Of a stretch of DNA of 64,000 nt, positions 7,851-16,132 are shown piece after piece. A program made the translations under genes and the position numbers. Source of the stretch: Amycolatopsis mongoliensis. GTDB taxonomy: Bacteria > Actinomycetota > Actinomycetes > Mycobacteriales > Pseudonocardiaceae. The stretch spans positions 9,920,001 to 9,984,000 of the forward strand of contig NZ_CP127295.1 of NCBI RefSeq assembly GCF_030285665.1. The letters are read 5' to 3'. A model generated the notes under the pieces. The model searched no databases and had not been told where the DNA came from. It worked only from the letters and a program-made list of their open reading frames with translations. Numbering within the stretch: position 1 is the stretch's first letter; the number at the start of each line of letters is the position of its first letter.

Positions 7851-9742
7851 ACGCCTTCCGGATCGCGCGCAACGAACTGCGCCGCCTCTCGACCGGCACG
7901 ATGCCCAAGCTCGCGCTGGTCGCGCTCGTGCTGGTGCCGCTGCTCTACGCGTCCTTCTACCTCTACGCGAACTACGACCCGTACGGCCGGCTCGACAAGC
8001 TGCCCGCCGCGGTCTTCACCAGCGACACCGGCGCGAAGGACTCCGCCGGCCAGCAGCGCAACGTCGGCCGCGAGGTGACCGACGAGCTGGTCAAGTCCGG
8101 CACCTTCCAGTGGCACGAGGTGTCCGAGCAGGAGGCCCGCGACGGCGTCCGCGACGACAAGTACTCCTTCGCGATCGGCATCCCCAGCGGCTTCTCCGCC
8201 GCACTGCTCGGGGTGGGCACCTTCCAGCCGCAGCAGGCGACGATCACGCTGACCACCAACGACGCCAACAACTATCTCTCCGGCACCATCGCCAAGCAGG
8301 TGGCCGAGCAGGTGCGCAAGACGATCGCCGAGAAGGTCGGCAGCGAGGCCGCGGACCGGTTCCTGGTCGGCTTCTCCACGATCTACGCCAAGATCCAGGA
8401 GGCCTCGACCGGCGCGTCCCAGCTCGCGGACGGCGCCAACCAGCTGAAGTCGGGGCAGCAGCAGCTGGCCGACGGCGCCGCGAAGCTCGCGGACGGCTCG
8501 TCGACGCTGGCGACCGGCCTGGGCACGCTCAAGAGCAGCACCGCGGACCTGCCTTCGCAGACGCAGAAGCTGGCCGACGGCGCCTCACAGGTCGCGGCCG
8601 GGGACCAGAAGGTCGCCGACGCGGCGTCGCTGGCCGCCACGGCGTCGTCCGGCATCCAGGGCAAGCTCGACTCCTACCGCACCCAGCTCGTGACGGACCT
8701 GCGCGACGCCGGGGTGCCGGAGGCCCAGGTCCAGGCGATCGTCGCCAAGGCCGACCAGCTCCGCGCCCCCGTCGACCAGGCGAACGGCAAGATCCAGCAG
8801 GCCAACGGCGACCTCGCGAAGCTGGCCGACGGCGCCCGGCAGGTCTCCGACGGCGCGGCCAAGCTCGCCGCCGCGTCCCCGCAGCTGACGAACGGCATCG
8901 CGCAGGCGTCCGACGGGGCGAACCAGCTGCGCGACGGCGCCGCCCAGCTCAACGACGGCGAAAAGACCGCCGTCACCGGCACGAACCAGCTGGCCGACGG
9001 CGCGGTGAAGCTGCGTGACGGGCTTTCCGCCGGGCTCAAGGAGATCCCGAACCCGGACGACCCGACCCGCTCGGCGACGGCCAACACCATCGCCGACCCG
9101 GTGGCGGTGAACGCCAACGGCGAGGCGTCGGCGGGGACGTACGGCGCCGGACTCGCGCCGTTCTTCATCTCGCTGGCCACCTGGATCGGCGCGTTCGTGC
9201 TCTTCCTGCTGCTGCGCCCGCTCTCGACGCGCGCGCTGACCGCGGGTGCGTCGCCGTTCCGGGTCGCGGTCGGCGGCTGGCTGTCGTCGGCGCTGCTCGG
9301 CGCCGCGCAGGTGATCGTCCTCTTCGGGGCGGTGACCTGGCTGGTGGGCATCCACATCGCGCACCCGCTGGGCGCGATAGGGTTCGCCGTGCTCGTGTCC
9401 CTGACGTTCACCTCGGTGGTGCACGCGCTGAACGCGTTCTTCGGCGCCGTCGGCAAGTTCCTCGGCCTCGTGCTGCTGGTGCTGCAGCTGGTCAGCGCCG
9501 GCGGGACGTTCCCGTGGCAGACCATCCCGGACGCGCTGTACCCGCTGCACGTCGTGCTGCCGATGGGCTACGCGATCGACGGCTTCCGCCACCTCTTCTA
9601 CAGCGGGGCGACGGTGCAGATCCTCGGCGACATCGGGGTGCTGCTCGCCTACCTCGTCGGCGGGATCCTGGTGTCCACCCTGGCCGCGCGCAAACGTCGC
9701 GTTTGGACGGTGTCCGCGCTCAAGCCCGAGCTGAGCCTGTGA
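7847..9742 (+). CDS. YhgE/Pip family membrane protein
   Basis: 631 residues. One membrane helix near the N-terminus (LALVALVLVPLLYASFYLY, about 22-40) is followed by a long extracytoplasmic region, roughly 45-430, full of repeats of the type LADGAxxLxDG. A C-terminal block of five or so membrane segments follows (from FFISLATWIGAFVLFLLL on). This is the YhgE/Pip architecture, related to ABC-2 permeases; members include the phage-infection protein of Lactococcus and type VII-secretion-linked proteins of Firmicutes. The helical repeat region probably forms a coiled stalk outside the membrane. It lies between the degenerate ATPase and the TetR gene with 4-bp overlaps on both sides. Substrate unknown. 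Confidence 0.9.
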   Translation: MNAFRIARNELRRLSTGTMPKLALVALVLVPLLYASFYLYANYDPYGRLDKLPAAVFTSDTGAKDSAGQQRNVGREVTDELVKSGTFQWHEVSEQEARDGVRDDKYSFAIGIPSGFSAALLGVGTFQPQQATITLTTNDANNYLSGTIAKQVAEQVRKTIAEKVGSEAADRFLVGFSTIYAKIQEASTGASQLADGANQLKSGQQQLADGAAKLADGSSTLATGLGTLKSSTADLPSQTQKLADGASQVAAGDQKVADAASLAATASSGIQGKLDSYRTQLVTDLRDAGVPEAQVQAIVAKADQLRAPVDQANGKIQQANGDLAKLADGARQVSDGAAKLAAASPQLTNGIAQASDGANQLRDGAAQLNDGEKTAVTGTNQLADGAVKLRDGLSAGLKEIPNPDDPTRSATANTIADPVAVNANGEASAGTYGAGLAPFFISLATWIGAFVLFLLLRPLSTRALTAGASPFRVAVGGWLSSALLGAAQVIVLFGAVTWLVGIHIAHPLGAIGFAVLVSLTFTSVVHALNAFFGAVGKFLGLVLLVLQLVSAGGTFPWQTIPDALYPLHVVLPMGYAIDGFRHLFYSGATVQILGDIGVLLAYLVGGILVSTLAARKRRVWTVSALKPELSL

Positions 9743-10311
9743 GCGGCGGGACGAAGCAGAAGCTCTTCGAGGCCACCCTGCGGCTCTCGAAGAGCCGGGG
9801 CCTGGTCGGGCTGACGGTCGACGACATCGCGGCCGAAGCCGGCGTCGCGAAGGGCACGGTCTACTACAACTTCGGCTCGAAGGACGGCCTGGTCGACGGG
9901 CTCCTGCGGTACGGGGTGGACATGCTCGCCGGCCGGCTGCGGGACGCGGTGTCCGACGCCGACCCGCTGGACGTGATCGAGGCACAGGTCGACGCCACGC
10001 TGGAGTTCATCGCGAGCTACCCCGGCTTCTCGCAGATCCTGGTGAGCGAGCTGTGGCGGACGCCGGGCCAGTGGCACGGCACGCTTTCCCTGCTGCGCGA
10101 AGAGATCATCTCGATCGTGAAGCACCAGCTCTCGCGGCTGGAGGAGGCCGGGCGGCTGCCGGACGGGGTGGAGATCCCGACGGCGGCGGCCGGGCTGTTC
10201 GGCACGATGCTGGTGGTGGCGCTGGACTGGCAGGTGTTCGGGCCGCAGCGAACGCGGGCCGAGGTGCGGGAAGCGGTGATGGTGCTGATCCGGGGTCTCG
10301 GCCGCCGCTAG
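9739..10311 (+). CDS. TetR family regulator of the YhgE/Pip operon
   Basis: 190 residues. The helix-turn-helix is VGLTVDDIAAEAGVAKGTVY followed by YNFGSKDGLV (about residues 18-47). The C-terminal part is helical. GTG at 9739 overlaps the TGA of the upstream gene (GTGA), so it is the last gene of a three-gene operon. It probably represses the operon through the 28-bp palindrome before the first gene; this is inferred from position. Regulators of this group commonly control exporters and respond to lipophilic ligands. Confidence 0.88.
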   Translation: MSGGTKQKLFEATLRLSKSRGLVGLTVDDIAAEAGVAKGTVYYNFGSKDGLVDGLLRYGVDMLAGRLRDAVSDADPLDVIEAQVDATLEFIASYPGFSQILVSELWRTPGQWHGTLSLLREEIISIVKHQLSRLEEAGRLPDGVEIPTAAAGLFGTMLVVALDWQVFGPQRTRAEVREAVMVLIRGLGRR

Positions 10312-10328
10312 CCCCGAGTCGCCGAGCG

Positions 10329-10410
10329 CCCCAAGGTGGCCTTCGGTGCGTTCAACGCACCGAAGGCCGCCTTGGGTGCGTTGAACGCAACCAAGGCCAC
10401 ATTGGGGTGT
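10329..10410. repeat. Family A palindromic repeat, second locus
   Basis: CCCCAAGGTGGCCTTCGGTG begins a hairpin whose other arm ends at 10376 (about 20 bp, one G-T wobble, loop TTCAA). A third arm, AAGGCCACATTGGGG, can pair with the first instead, so two alternative stems are possible. The sequence is a variant of the 2142-2334 repeats (CCAATGTGGC becomes CCAAGGTGGC). It sits between two convergent genes and could end transcription in both directions. Confidence 0.7.
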
Positions 10411-10422
10411 TGGGAACCCGGG

Positions 10423-12033
10423 TCAGACCCGGTCTTCGATGCGGGCCCGGACCGCGGCCGCGTACGTGTCGACCGCCGTGGCCGCCGCCGTCAGCTCGCA
10501 GGGGCCGTCGATCAGCAGTCTCTTCGCCGGCCCGTAGGCCTGCTCCAGCTCCGGATCGCCCGCCAGGCCGTGCTCGCCCGCGAGCTCGTTGTCGGCGGCC
10601 AGGCGCGCCCGCAGCTCCTCGCGGCGGGCGACCAGCCCGTCGAGCACCGCGCGCTGGCGGCGGCCGTCCTCGACCGCCGGGGCGACCGCGTGCTCGTGAC
10701 CGCCGATGTGCTTCTCGACCCACTCCGCGTCACCGTCGACCTCGGCCGACCGCAGCTGCTTCAGCGCGCCGCGCAGCCGCTGGGCCCGGGCCGGCAGCAT
10801 CGCGACGCCGGTGAACCGGGTCGCCACGCGCAGCTGGTACGCCTCGATCTCGGCGAGCTCCTCCACGGCCTGGGTCAGGACGTCGAGCCGGCCCGCGAGG
10901 TCGTCCGGCGCGGGGCGGGTCCCGAGGGTGCTCGCCCGCACCGCCGCGACGCCGGGCGAGGACTCCTCGCGGAACCCGAGCAGCAGGCGGATGCCGAGCT
11001 CGGCCGCGCGGCCGGCGAGCGGGGCCAGCACCTCACCGACGAGCCGGTCGGGTTCGGCGGAGTCGTCGATCGCGTCGACGACGAGCGTGCGCCCCGCGAC
11101 CCCGGTCGTGAGCCGGTCTTCGATGCGGTGGCGGATGGCGTCGGCCGTGCGGCCGGTGGCGTCGACGGCGAGGTCGACGCTGCCCGTCGGCGGCATGTCG
11201 CCGAGCGCGGGCGGCAGGCCGGGCACGCCGAGGGAGCGTTCGCGGTCGGCGAGGACGATCCCGAACCGCAGGGCCGCGGCAACGGGCGAACCGGCCTCGC
11301 CGGTGTCGACGACCCAGACGGTGCCGGGCTCGGCCTTGGCGAACCAGTCGGCGACGCGCTGCACGAAGGAGACGTCGACGGCTTCGCCGACGGGCCGCGA
11401 AAAGCTGGCGTCGACCGCCGGGCTGCCCGAGGTCCAGATGCTCAGCTGGGGCAGGTGCCCGAGCATGGTCTCGACCGGGATCATCCAGGTGCCGGAGTCC
11501 TTGCCGACGACCACGCCGACGACGTGGCCGGTCGCCTCGTCGAGCACCGCCGTGCCGCCGAAGCCGGGGCCGAGCGGTTCGGCTTCGGCGGTGCGGAACA
11601 GCCGGACCCATTCGCCGCCCGGGCCGCCGGGCTGTTCGGGGCCGCCGAGCCGCGCGTGCGTCCAGCGGCCGACCGAACCCGGCGGGAAGCCGAAGGCACG
11701 GACGAGCTGGTGCTCGCCGAGCGGCATGCGGTGCAGCGGCGCGCGGAAGACGCGGGATTCGGGCCGGTCGAGCCGCAGCACGGCGAGATCGCCACGACCA
11801 CCACCGTCGGAGGGCACCCAGCAGCCTTCGACGACGGCCGCCGTGCCGGGCATCGCCTCGGCCAGCCCGACGAAGTCGACGCTCAGCGCGGAGCGTGGCC
11901 CCCCGGCGGTCTCGACGACGTGCGCGCTCGTGAGGACGTGGTATTCGTCCAGCACCGTGCCCGCACCGCACACCCGGCCGAGTTCGTCGTGCAGCCGGAC
12001 CCGCCAGCGTCGTCGCTCACGCTCGAACCCCAT
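10423..12033 (-). CDS. Trypsin-like fold protein with missing catalytic serine
   Basis: 536 residues. Residues 1-200 match the trypsin-like peptidase fold found at the N-terminus of many actinobacterial multi-domain proteins: His38 in VLTSAHVV and Asp82 in GDLAVLRLD are in place. The serine motif, usually GFSGTAV in this family, reads GFGGTAV (157-163), so Gly159 (codon GGC, one base from AGC) replaces the nucleophile. Residues 200-390 resemble a reduced P-loop or STAND-like module without a clear Walker A. The C-terminal 140 residues are helical and charged. The start is the ATG at 12031-12033, with TAGGGT 7 nt before it (possible leaderless start). It may be a binding or sensing protein rather than a protease (inference). 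Confidence 0.75.
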   Translation of the reverse strand: MGFERERRRWRVRLHDELGRVCGAGTVLDEYHVLTSAHVVETAGGPRSALSVDFVGLAEAMPGTAAVVEGCWVPSDGGGRGDLAVLRLDRPESRVFRAPLHRMPLGEHQLVRAFGFPPGSVGRWTHARLGGPEQPGGPGGEWVRLFRTAEAEPLGPGFGGTAVLDEATGHVVGVVVGKDSGTWMIPVETMLGHLPQLSIWTSGSPAVDASFSRPVGEAVDVSFVQRVADWFAKAEPGTVWVVDTGEAGSPVAAALRFGIVLADRERSLGVPGLPPALGDMPPTGSVDLAVDATGRTADAIRHRIEDRLTTGVAGRTLVVDAIDDSAEPDRLVGEVLAPLAGRAAELGIRLLLGFREESSPGVAAVRASTLGTRPAPDDLAGRLDVLTQAVEELAEIEAYQLRVATRFTGVAMLPARAQRLRGALKQLRSAEVDGDAEWVEKHIGGHEHAVAPAVEDGRRQRAVLDGLVARREELRARLAADNELAGEHGLAGDPELEQAYGPAKRLLIDGPCELTAAATAVDTYAAAVRARIEDRV

Positions 12034-12247
12034 TCGGCGGACCCTACGCCGTGATCGCCGTACGTCCGGCGCCGACCTCCCTACCCAGCGGTAATGGCTC
12101 ACCCGAACGGAGTCCGCCGTTCGTCGCAATGCCAACGGTTTTCGTGCGCGGATGAGTGTGCGGGCCCCTCGGGAGACCGCTCAGCGGGACCGGGGGCCCG
12201 TCCGGCGGTCTGCCCGAAAGATCACCCGGCACTGCACCACCTGACCG

Positions 12248-12781
12248 TCAGACCCGGCCGAAAACCGCGCTGCCCGGGGCCGCGGGGTCGTCGCCCGCCC
12301 AGAACTCGTACCAGTGGCCGGTGAACTCGTCGTGGGACAGGCGGCCGTCGCCGTCGGTGTCCAGCAGGGCGAACACCTCGGCCGCCGGGGTGCCGACGCC
12401 GCTCCACGCCTCGATCATCCGGCGGTACTCCGCCGCCGAGATCGTGCCGTCGCCGTTTTCGTCCACCGCTTCGAACATCGCCGCCGCGGTGCCGGTGACC
12501 GCGCCCGGCATCTTCGGGAGCTCGTCGACGACGGCGAGGACCTCGTCGAGGGTGACCTTGCCGTCACGGTCGCGGTCGGACGCGTCGCGCAGCGTCGCCC
12601 ACCAGCCCATCATGATGGCGGCGAGCTTCTCCCCCTCGGGGGTGCTGCCGTCGGTGCCGCGGAGGTCGAGCCATCGCGCCGTGAGCGCCCGGAAGTCGGA
12701 CTCGGTCAGGTAGCCGTCGTCGTCGGCGTCCATGGCGCCGAAGACGCCGGAGATCTTGCGCCGCTGGAAGTCACTGGCCAT
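12248..12781 (-). CDS. Calerythrin-like EF-hand calcium-binding protein
   Basis: 177 residues, the same length as calerythrin of Saccharopolyspora. Four EF-hand loops are visible: DADDDGYLTESD (18-29), DRDRDGKVTLDE (69-80), DENGDGTISAAE (107-118) and DTDGDGRLSHDE (141-152). Loops 2, 3 and 4 have the ideal Asp/Glu ligand pattern with Gly at position 6. Loop 1 ends in Asp rather than Glu, so it may bind weakly. No signal peptide or membrane segment is seen, so it should be a cytosolic calcium buffer or sensor. The ATG gives the calerythrin length; a GTG 63 nt upstream is an alternative. Confidence 0.92.
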   Translation of the reverse strand: MASDFQRRKISGVFGAMDADDDGYLTESDFRALTARWLDLRGTDGSTPEGEKLAAIMMGWWATLRDASDRDRDGKVTLDEVLAVVDELPKMPGAVTGTAAAMFEAVDENGDGTISAAEYRRMIEAWSGVGTPAAEVFALLDTDGDGRLSHDEFTGHWYEFWAGDDPAAPGSAVFGRV

Positions 12782-12883
12782 GGACGACAGCGTGGTCCCG
12801 ATGACCGGCACCCGACGACGTCCGCCCGAGTACACCCGCGCCACGACCCGGTGATCCGGGTCGCGACGCAGAGTGAACCGGGG

Positions 12884-15625
12884 TCAGTGCGCGGCTTCGT
12901 TCCAGGACCGGCCGTAGCCGACCGAGACCTCCAGCGGCACGGCCAGCTCGTAGGCCGACCCCATGCCGTCGCGGACGAGCTTCTCCAGCTCGTCGCGCTC
13001 GCCTTCGGCGACCTCGAGCACCAGTTCGTCGTGCACCTGCAGCAGCATCCGGCTCTTCAGCTTCGCCTCGACCAGCGCACGGTGGACGTTGAGCATCGCG
13101 ACCTTGATGATGTCGGCCGCGCTGCCCTGGATCGGGGCGTTCAGCGCCATCCGCTCGGCCATCTCGCGGCGCTGGCGGTTGTCGCTGTTGAGGTCGGGCA
13201 GGTAGCGGCGGCGGCCGAAGAGCGTCTCGGTGTACCCGTTCTTCGCCGCGATGCCGACCACGGAGTGGAGGTAGTCGCGCACGCCGCCGAAGCGGTCGAA
13301 GTACGCCTCCATCTGGGACTTGGCGTCCTCGGTGGAAATCCGCAGCTGCTGCGAAAGCCCGTACGCCGACAGCCCGTACGCGAGGCCGTACGACATCGCC
13401 TTGACGCGGTAGCGCAGCTCCGGCGTGATCTCCTCCGGCGGCAGCGAGAACGCCCGTGACGCCACGAAGGTGTGCAGGTCCTCGCCGCTGTTGAACGCCT
13501 CGATGAGGCCCTCGTCCTGGGAGAGGTGCGCCATGATCCGCATCTCGATCTGGCTGTAGTCCGCGGTCATCAGCTCGGTGTAGCCCTCGCCGACGACGAA
13601 CGCGTCGCGGATGCGGCGGCCCTCTTCGGTGCGGACCGGGATGTTCTGCAGGTTCGGCTCGGTCGAGGACAGCCGCCCGGTGGCCGCGATCGTCTGCAGC
13701 AGCGTCGTGTGGATGCGCCCGTCGTCGGCGACGGACTTGATCAGGCCCTCGACGGTCGTGCGCAGCTTCGTCGCGTCCCGGTGCTCCAGCATGTGCTGCA
13801 GGAACGGGTGCTCGGTCTTCTCGAACAGGCCCTGCAGCGCCTCGGCGTCGGTGGTGTAGCCGGTCTTGGTGCGCTTGGTCTTCGGCATGCCGAGCTCGTC
13901 GAACAGCACGACCTGCAGCTGCTTCGGCGAGCCGAGGTTGATCTGCTTGCCGATCACCGCGTACGCCTCTTCCGCCGCCTGGGTGACGCGCGAGAGGTAG
14001 TGCGCTTCGAGCGTGGTCAGCTGCTCCAGGTCGACGGCGACGCCGGCGATCTCCAGCTCGGTGATGACCTCCAGCAGGGGCAGCTCCAGCTCGGCGAGCA
14101 GCCGCGCGCCGCCGATCTGCTCGAGTTCCTTGTCGAGCGCGCCGGCCAGCTCGAAGATCGCGCGGGCCTTGACCAGCTCCTCCTGGATCTCCTTCTGCTC
14201 CAGGCCTTCCGCGCCGCCGTCGAGCAGCGACAGCTGCCCGTCGCCGCCGTCGGTCTCCGAGCGCAGCTCGCGGTGCAGGTAGCGCAGCGCGAGGTCGTCC
14301 AGCTCGAAGGTGCGCTGCCCGGGCCGCACGAGGTACGCGGCCAGCGCGGTGTCCATGGCGAGCCCGGCCAGCGCCCAGCCGCGGGAGCGGATCGCGTGCA
14401 GCGGGACCTTGAGGTCGTGACCGGTCTTGCGGCTCTTCGGGTCGGCGAACCACGCGGCGAGCGCCGCGTCGTCGGCCTGGTCCATCGCCGTCACGTCGAC
14501 GTACGCGCCTTCGCCGTCCGCCGACGCGAAAGCGACCGCGCGCAGGTCGGACCGCACCGACGTGCCCACGGTACGGAAGGCCAGCGCCACCGGCTCGCCC
14601 TCGCCCGCGTGCGCCGCGAGCCACGCCGGGAGCGCGCCCGGCGCGAGCGCGGAACCGGACACCTCGAAGCCTTCGTCGGCCTCCGGCTCGGCACTCTGCA
14701 GCGTCGCGAACAGCCTGTCCCGCAGGACGCGGAACTCCAGCTCGTCGAACAGCGCGTGCACGGCCTCGCGGTCCCACGGGCGCAGCTCCAGCGCGGACGG
14801 GCCGATCTCCAGCTCGACGTCGCGGATCAGCTCGGTGAGCTGGCGGTTGAGCTGGACCGAGCTGAGGTGCGCGCGCAGCGCCTCCCCGGCCTTGCCCTTG
14901 ACCTCGTCGACGCGGTCGATCAGGTCGTCGAGCGAGCCGAACTGCTTGATCCACTTGGCGGCGGTCTTCTCGCCGACGCCGGGGATGTTCGGCAGGTTGT
15001 CCGAGGGGTCGCCGCGCAGCGCGGCGAAGTCCGGGTACTGCCGCGGGGTGAGCCCGTACTTCTCCTCGACGGCCTCCGGCGTGAACCGGGTCATCTCCGA
15101 GACGCCGCGTTTCGGGTACAGCACGGTGACCCGGTCGGTGACCAGCTGGAGCGCGTCGCGGTCGCCGGTACAGATGAGGACGTCGAAGTCTTCGGCGGCC
15201 GCCTGCGTCGTGAGCGTGGCGATGATGTCGTCGGCCTCGAAGTTCTCCTTCGTCAGCGACGGGATGCCGAGGACGTCGAGGACCTCCCGCACCAGGTCGA
15301 CCTGGCCGCGGAACTCGTCCGGCGTCGTGCTGCGGTTCGCCTTGTAGTCCGCGAAGGTCTCCGAGCGGAACGTCTTGCGCGAGAGGTCGAACGCCACCGC
15401 GAGGTGGGTCGGCGCTTCGTCGCGCAGCAGGTTGATGAGCATCGAGGTGAACCCGAAGACCGCGTTCGTGACCTGCCCGGTCTTGGTCTTGAAGTTCTCC
15501 GCGGGCAGCGCGAAAAAGGCGCGGTAGGCCATCGAATGGCCGTCGATCAGCAGCAGCTTCGGCCGCGCGGCGACGCTGGTCGTTCCTGTGGCGTTGGCAA
15601 CGGTCGTCTTCTCACTCGGGCTCAC
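12884..15625 (-). CDS. polA: DNA polymerase I
   Basis: 913 residues. The N-terminal third is the 5' nuclease (LLLIDGHSMAYRAFFALPAE; ICTGDRDALQLV). The central 3'-5' exonuclease-like domain lacks the usual DTET acids, as in other actinobacterial Pol I enzymes, so proofreading is unlikely. The polymerase domain has motif A (ADYSQIEMRIMAHLS), motif B (RYRVKAMSYGLAYGLS) and motif C (VHDELVLE, 864-871). The O-helix residue matching E. coli Phe762 is Tyr746, as reported for M. tuberculosis Pol I. I chose the GTG at 15625 because TAGACT ends 7 nt before it, fitting a leaderless start. An ATG at 15670 is possible. It functions in repair and Okazaki fragment processing. Confidence 0.96.
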   Translation of the reverse strand: MSPSEKTTVANATGTTSVAARPKLLLIDGHSMAYRAFFALPAENFKTKTGQVTNAVFGFTSMLINLLRDEAPTHLAVAFDLSRKTFRSETFADYKANRSTTPDEFRGQVDLVREVLDVLGIPSLTKENFEADDIIATLTTQAAAEDFDVLICTGDRDALQLVTDRVTVLYPKRGVSEMTRFTPEAVEEKYGLTPRQYPDFAALRGDPSDNLPNIPGVGEKTAAKWIKQFGSLDDLIDRVDEVKGKAGEALRAHLSSVQLNRQLTELIRDVELEIGPSALELRPWDREAVHALFDELEFRVLRDRLFATLQSAEPEADEGFEVSGSALAPGALPAWLAAHAGEGEPVALAFRTVGTSVRSDLRAVAFASADGEGAYVDVTAMDQADDAALAAWFADPKSRKTGHDLKVPLHAIRSRGWALAGLAMDTALAAYLVRPGQRTFELDDLALRYLHRELRSETDGGDGQLSLLDGGAEGLEQKEIQEELVKARAIFELAGALDKELEQIGGARLLAELELPLLEVITELEIAGVAVDLEQLTTLEAHYLSRVTQAAEEAYAVIGKQINLGSPKQLQVVLFDELGMPKTKRTKTGYTTDAEALQGLFEKTEHPFLQHMLEHRDATKLRTTVEGLIKSVADDGRIHTTLLQTIAATGRLSSTEPNLQNIPVRTEEGRRIRDAFVVGEGYTELMTADYSQIEMRIMAHLSQDEGLIEAFNSGEDLHTFVASRAFSLPPEEITPELRYRVKAMSYGLAYGLSAYGLSQQLRISTEDAKSQMEAYFDRFGGVRDYLHSVVGIAAKNGYTETLFGRRRYLPDLNSDNRQRREMAERMALNAPIQGSAADIIKVAMLNVHRALVEAKLKSRMLLQVHDELVLEVAEGERDELEKLVRDGMGSAYELAVPLEVSVGYGRSWNEAAH

Positions 15626-15632
15626 GGGCCCG

Positions 15633-15667
15633 AGTCTAGGCTGAGGGTCCGACACTCTTACGTGTCG
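15633..15667 (-). promoter_or_regulatory. polA -10 box and divergent inverted repeat
   Basis: On the minus strand TAGACT (15633-15638) ends 7 nt before the polA GTG, predicting transcription from or next to the start codon. Between polA and the divergent thioesterase gene lies CGACAC-N6-GTGTCG (15650-15667), a candidate operator shared by both genes. No clear -35 box is seen. Confidence 0.45.
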
Positions 15668-15687
15668 CATAGGAACAGGAGCTTTGC

Positions 15688-16128
15688 GTGACCGAAAGTG
15701 CCGCCCCCATCGAAGTGGACCGGTTGTCGGGCATCGACCCGGCCGCCGCGGACCAGCAGCTGAACGACAAGGTCGGCATGAAGCTCCTGGAAGCGACCGC
15801 CGAACGCGTGATCGGCACGATCCCGGTCGAGGGCAACCTCCAGCCGTACGGCCTGCTGCACGGCGGCGCCAACGCCGTGCTCGCCGAAGCGCTGGGCTCG
15901 ACGGTCGCGGCGCTGAACGCGGGCCCGGACCGCGCGGCGATGGGGCTGGAGCTGTCCTGCACGCACCACCGGGCCGTCCGCTCGGGCACCGTCACCGGCG
16001 TCGCGACGCCGCTGCACGTCGGCCGCGGCACCATCACCGCCGAGATCGTGCTGACCGACGACGAGGGCCGGCGCACCTGCACTGCCCGGCTCACCTGCGT
16101 CGTCCGGGACCGCCCGCCGGGCGCCTGA
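15688..16128 (+). CDS. PaaI/MenI-type hotdog-fold thioesterase
   Basis: 146 residues. The hotdog catalytic region is visible: PYGLLHGGANAVLAEALGS (about 52-70), with HGG preceding the long helix and Glu67 as the expected catalytic base. This arrangement is shared by PaaI, EntH and 1,4-dihydroxy-2-naphthoyl-CoA thioesterases of menaquinone synthesis; the specific substrate cannot be decided here. The GTG at 15688 has AGGAG 7 nt upstream. It is divergent from polA, an arrangement conserved around polA in many actinobacteria. The LysR gene begins 4 bp after its stop, so the two may be co-transcribed. Confidence 0.88.
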   Translation: MTESAAPIEVDRLSGIDPAAADQQLNDKVGMKLLEATAERVIGTIPVEGNLQPYGLLHGGANAVLAEALGSTVAALNAGPDRAAMGLELSCTHHRAVRSGTVTGVATPLHVGRGTITAEIVLTDDEGRRTCTARLTCVVRDRPPGA

Positions 16129-16132
16129 GCCG

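Noticed and set aside
2532..15690. Very long open frames opposite rpsA and polA
   Set aside because: They are antisense frames kept open by high GC at third positions. Their amino-acid composition is skewed to Arg, Gly and Ala or Asp and Leu, and none has a family motif.
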